64,000 bases of DNA from Maratus speciosus (lineage: Eukaryota > Arthropoda > Arachnida > Araneae > Salticidae), in NCBI GenBank assembly GCA_963932465.1, contig OZ010786.1:533885073-533949072 (forward strand). The letters run 5' to 3'. Shown in pieces: positions 59,646 through 64,000 of the stretch; positions within the stretch are counted from its first letter, which is position 1; each line of letters begins with the position of its first letter. The notes below the pieces were generated by a model. The model had not been told where the DNA came from. It did no database searches and saw only the letters and a list, made by a program, of their open reading frames with translations. The translations under genes were made by a program, and so were the position numbers.

Positions 59646-59689
59646 AAATGTTCGTTTTTTATTGATGCTTATTTTTTTTATCAGTTTCT

Positions 59690-60780
59690 GGGACCTGAAA
59701 AGTAGTTTTCCTGATGCTACCAATTTTCAAATAAATTTCTTTATGTTCAACAGTCATGCTTTACGAATAAACGTGATAACTAAGCAGAATGAACATTAAC
59801 ATTAAAATTAATTATATACTTTTACTCTTGCGCGCATAAATACTCTTACTCAACTAAAAATATGTGATTGAAAATTAATAGACTCCTAAAGCCAAAATTC
59901 CTGTTCACTAAAATTGATTAATACGCTATAAAACTTATCGGAAACGGTTTAAAAATCAGTGACAGAAAAAAAAGAAAAAAAGTATTTTTATAAATGACAT
60001 ATTATCACTGAAAAATAAAATAAGGTTTCTTAACCCATTATCAGCCGAATCTACACTATATTGCCATTAATGACCGGCAACTTTCAATTTTAGACATTTT
60101 GTTCAATATTTAGAATTATACTTGACAGATTCTTCTGGAATTCCAGGATTGAAATTAACAGGTATGACCTCATATTTAGCAATGTCGATTTGATAAGGGG
60201 GCAATTAGGGGGCCAACAAAAAATCAAAGAAAAAAAAATAATACTTGGGATCACCCTGTAAAATAAAATGCACGAAATGATCTATCTCAACCGAATATAA
60301 ATAAACAGACATTGTGCAATATCTGTATTCTTTTGTGTAAGAATAGCATGTATATTAATAGAGATATAGCGATTTATTTGAAAAAAAAATTAAAAATTCT
60401 TGTTTGTTTTTTGCTTAAAGCATGCAGGGTTTTAAACCAAATTTAACTCCGGTTTCAGAAACATTGGCAAAATAAAGTAGAAACAATATAGTGCAATTGG
60501 AATTTAAGTATATTAAATGTTTTAGGAAATGTATGCAGTTGTATGAAATAATTTTTATCTGCGCATGCGCGAACGATAACAAGGATCATTTTACATAATT
60601 TAATAGTCAACTCTATGGAGCAACCTATTAAAAAAATCTAGTGAAATATCGTAAGAATTCAGAAAGATATCGGCGTTAGAGTGAGCAAATTTTTAGTTGT
60701 TCTCTAAAAACAGCTGAATGATAAGGGATTTTCCACAAATTGTCATTTTTAATTTAATTTTTTTTTTCACTTTTTATTGA
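59690..60780 (+). repeat. Local repeat unit U2 (~1.1 kb)
   Basis: Directly follows U1 in the same orientation, with the same marker order (CTACCAATTTTCAAATAAAT, GGGATCACCCTGTAAAATAA, CTGCGCATGCGCGAACGATA, ATGATAAGGGATTTTCC). U1 and U2 differ by many substitutions, so the duplication is not recent. Confidence 0.7.
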
Positions 60781-60899
60781 TGCTTTAGTTCTTCTTTGAT
60801 TACCACCAGAACGAGCCTATACCATGATCAAAAGATGTATCAAAATCGAAGCATTTTTCTTTCCAAATCTACTCGTTGATACTCACTAAATACTAATTT

Positions 60900-61640
60900 T
60901 TTTTTCTGAAAGTCAGTTAATAAAAAATGACAATTTGTGTAAAATCTCTTATCATTCAGCTGCTTTTAGAGAACAACTAAAAATTGGATCACTTTAACGC
61001 CGATATCTTTCTGAATTTTTACAATATTTGACTAGATTTTTTTTAATAAGTTGCTCCATAGAGCTGACTATTAAATTATGAAAAATGATCCTTGTTATCG
61101 TTCGCGCATGCGCAGATATAAATGTTTTTCATACAACTGCTTATATTTCCTAAAATATATAATATATCTATATTCCAATTGCACTATAATATATCTACTA
61201 TATTTTGTCAATTTTTTTGAAACCGGCGTTAAATTTGGTTGAAAACCCTGCATGTTATGAGCAAAAAAAATGCAAGATTTTTTTTAATTTTTTTTAAATA
61301 AATCGCTATATCTCTATTAATATACGTGCTATTCTTACACAAAAGTATACACATATTGCGCAATGTCTGTTTTTTTATATTCGGTAGCGGTAGATCATTT
61401 CGTGCCTTTTATTTTATAGGGTGATCCCAAGTATTATTTTTTTCTTTGATTTTTTGTTGGCCCCCTAATTGCCCCCCCCCCCCCACTTTAACAAATAGAC
61501 ATTGATAAATATGAGGTCATACCTGTTCTTTTTAATCCTGAAATTCCAGTAGAATATGTCAAGTATATTTCTAAATATTCGACAAAATTTCTAAAATTGA
61601 AAGTTGCCCGACATTAACGGCCGTATAGTGTATAAGATAA
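60900..61640 (-). repeat. Local repeat unit U3, inverted
   Basis: Faces U2 head to head across a single-copy spacer of about 120 bases (about 60785-60900). Marker order is reversed (AATCTCTTATCATTCAGC, CGCGCATGCGCAGATA, GGGTGATCCCAAGTATTA). It lacks the part of the unit left of the peptide segment. A C run of about 14 bases (61471-61484) interrupts the region before the peptide. Confidence 0.7.
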
Positions 61641-61964
61641 GGATTTTCAAATTTTGGTCTGAAAATTGTTTGCCACCACAAATTTTGAAACATAGTATTC
61701 GATTTATTTAATGGTCCTAGTTTCTGTTTATTAAATAAGGAATTTTTTCAATTCAAAAATAGTGGTGGTTTGATAGTTAATCTAAGCATGTGAATTTATT
61801 TTTACCGTTGTACATGAACAGCGGATAATGAGTTACGATGGATTACGCTATATTTAAACCCGGGTAACACGAAAGGTTGCATATACTATTTGTTCCAGGT
61901 TATATTATATTTTTTTGAAATAAGTGCCATTTGCAGTTTTACAGTGCGTAATTTTTTATTTGAA

Positions 61965-62490
61965 TTACATACTGTAAGAACATGAAAGTAACATTTTATT
62001 TGCATCTTAACATTGGCATTTTGCATAGCACCGTATTCAATATTTATTTAAACATAGATAATAAAATATTAAATTTACGTGAGTGCGAGACATTAATTAA
62101 ATATGTATACTTAAAAAAATCCTAAATCAAGATTTTTTGAAGAATTTTTACTTGACTTTATTACTTTGGTAATTGAATTTATACAATTATATTTCTATAC
62201 ATAATGCGTTATAAACTATAAACGTGATGGTAGAAAATTTAATAATTTAATTTTTAACTTTGGTTAATTATATTTTTTATTTGCTGCCAAAGTAAATTTA
62301 ATTTAATACTTTAATTTAACTTTAGCAGATTTTATTTAAGAAAATGAAACTTTTCGGTAATGTGTAGACACAGTAAAATGTTCTTAATTAAAGTATCCAG
62401 TATATTAAAATATATTTATATTACAAAAAAAAAAAATCTGTTTCTAATACAGTACAATTTAAAATCTAATTAAGAGTTCTACATACGTTT
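61965..62490 (+). repeat. Right-end duplicated segment V1
   Basis: TACTGTAAGAACATG, GTGAGTGCGAGACA, TTATAAACTATAAACGTGAT and TAAAATCTAATTAAG recur in the same order in V2 at 63405-63995. With U4 between them, this marks a tandem duplication of about 1.44 kb. Confidence 0.65.
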
Positions 62491-62789
62491 CGTAAATTAC
62501 TTTTAATAAGTTATTGTTTTAATTATTCTTTAACCTTAAAATGTAAGTACTTGGTAAAAAAAAGCAATGCAGATATAAAAATGAAATATTTATATTAGTC
62601 GGTTTACTTATGTTAATTTTTCAATATATTCAAACATTTATTACATTTAAGTACGTAATATTTCTAATCTCATCATTAATTCGTATTTGGAAAAGTAAAA
62701 TGATATTATTTATCGATTTATTATTATATTATTTATGTTTAAAGATGAATTTATGAAAATTAGATTATTTTGTAGCCCAGGATTATTGC

Positions 62790-63320
62790 AAACTTTTCGG
62801 AGAAGTTTTTATTTGGTTTTTATCAGTTTCCGAAAACTGAAAGAAGTTTTTTTTGTGATGCATATTTTTAGCTTATATCACGCAGGGTTTTCAACCGAAT
62901 TGAACGCCAGTTTCAGGAAAATGTCAAAATGTCGCAGAAACAATATAGTGCAATCGTAATATAAATGTATTAATATTTTATGAAATATGAGCAGTTGTAT
63001 GAAATAATTTTTATCTGCGCATGAGCGAACGATAACAAAGATAGTTTTACATAATTTAATAGCCGACTCTATGGAGCAACTCATAGAAAAATCCTCTCAA
63101 ATATCGTGAGAATTCGGAAAGATATCGTCGATAGAGTGAGCTGATTTTTAGTTGATCTCTAAAGCAGCTGAATGATAAGGTATTTTCAACAAATTGTCAA
63201 TTTTATTTTAATTTTTTTTTTTTTTTATAAATGTTCGTTTTTTATTGATGCTTTAGTTCTTTTTTAACAGTTTCCAGGACCTGAAAAGTAGTTTTCCTGA
63301 TGCTACCAATTTTCAGATTG
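62790..63320 (+). repeat. Local repeat unit U4, partial
   Basis: It carries the right half of the unit (CACGCAGGGTTTTCAACCGA, CTGCGCATGAGCGAACGATA, CTGAATGATAAGGTATTTTC) and then the first 40 bases of a next unit (GTAGTTTTCCTGATGCTACC). The minus-strand open frame 62878-63084 resembles that at 59319-59528 because both read the same repeat; neither has a domain. Confidence 0.65.
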
Positions 63321-63404
63321 TACATGCACATATTCGTTCCTCTTGATATTATAGTTTCATACAATAAGAACCATTTGTCTTTATTTACGTTGCATATTTT
63401 TATT

Positions 63405-63995
63405 ATATTGCATTATATACTGTAAGAACATGGACTAACATTTTTCTTGCATTTTACTGTTAGCCCTCATCATAGTCCTGTTTTCTATTTTCATTTAAAC
63501 ATACTAGATAATGAAATATTAAATTTCCGTGAGTGCGAAACATGTGTATACTTAATGTGTATTCTTAAAAAAAAAATCCTAAATATTTTTTCATAATAAA
63601 ATAGAGTACAATTTTGTTTTACTTCACATTATTACATTTGTGATTGGATTTTTTTCAATTATATTTCAAAGAATATTGCATTATAAACTATAAACTTGAT
63701 GGTAAAAAACTTAATATTTTAATTCTTAACTTAGGTGAAATATAATTTTCATTTGATAGAGAAGTAAATTTAGTTTCCTATTTTAATTTAACTTTAATTG
63801 ATTATAATTAACAAAATGAACATTTTTCAATAATGTATAGAGACGGTAAAATCTTCTTAATTAAAGTGTCGCGTATCTTAAAATATATTTATATAGAATT
63901 TTTTATTATTATTATTTAATGAATTTTGCACTGTAATTACTAAAAAAGGCAGTTTTTAATATAGAATAGTCTAAAATCTAATTAAGTGCGCTACA
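63405..63995 (+). repeat. Right-end duplicated segment V2
   Basis: Second copy of V1, with many small differences (for example GTGAGTGCGAAACA and TTATAAACTATAAACTTGAT). It runs to the end of the window, so further copies may follow. Confidence 0.65.
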
Positions 63996-64000
63996 TAAAT

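Overview
This is a very AT-rich, gene-poor stretch of animal nuclear DNA built almost entirely from mobile elements. There are no operons, no long open frames and no rRNA genes. Recognisable coding sequence is limited to broken transposon genes: a GIY-YIG endonuclease domain of a Penelope-like retroelement, the C-terminal part of a Tc1/mariner-type transposase, and an N-terminal mariner-type helix-turn-helix segment. The rolling-circle element families, the mariner-type genes and the composition point to an arthropod. A chelicerate such as a spider is my guess, from memory of similar repeats, and is not proven by the sequence. One short minus-strand open segment (about 1859-1977) has splice-like borders and a signal-peptide-like start. 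It is the only candidate for a host exon.

Layout. 1-3419: AT-rich DNA with the possible exon. 3420-5868: first of four copies of a 2.1-2.5 kb Helentron-like (DINE-1-type) non-autonomous rolling-circle element with an internal array of about 325-bp monomers; the others are at 16613-18765, 32460-34954 and 48977-51096, with a shorter divergent relative at 51640-52613. 7203-9404 and 53523-55509: two copies of a TA-flanked DNA transposon with long inverted ends; the first keeps a transposase remnant. 9446-9763: near-perfect hairpin. 9913-15721: region bounded by inverted GTGACGTCAC-rich ends beside (TA)n tracts, holding a fold-back with two tRNA-like sequences (10250-11030), a degenerate satellite and a MITE. 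20148-22722: a second Helentron-like family, then an ACCCGACTGC-ended element carrying a nested palindromic MITE. 24055-24756: mariner derivative whose long inverted ends include transposase sequence. 25075-25445: second tRNA fold-back. 25983-26584: MITE. 29880-30420: reversed copy of the satellite. 30715-31170 and 36630-38965: Penelope-like pieces in opposite orientations, the second split by a 1.36-kb fold-back. 41137-45150: three canonical Helitrons. 47775-48821: Tc1/mariner-type MITE. 55525-57411: three small inverted-repeat elements. 58560-63995: a locally duplicated and inverted repeat of about 1.1 kb.

How the parts relate. Elements are nested and several sit in or beside (TA)n tracts. 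Same-rank monomers of the Helentron-like arrays resemble each other across copies more than they resemble their neighbours, so the array was built before the copies spread. The observations most worth following are paired YY1/Pho-like sites repeated through those arrays, the twice-seen inverted tRNA pairs, the datable nested insertion in the Penelope-like element, and a peptide segment kept recognisable across three copies of the repeat at the right end. All element calls were made by reading the sequence; no alignment or database search was run.
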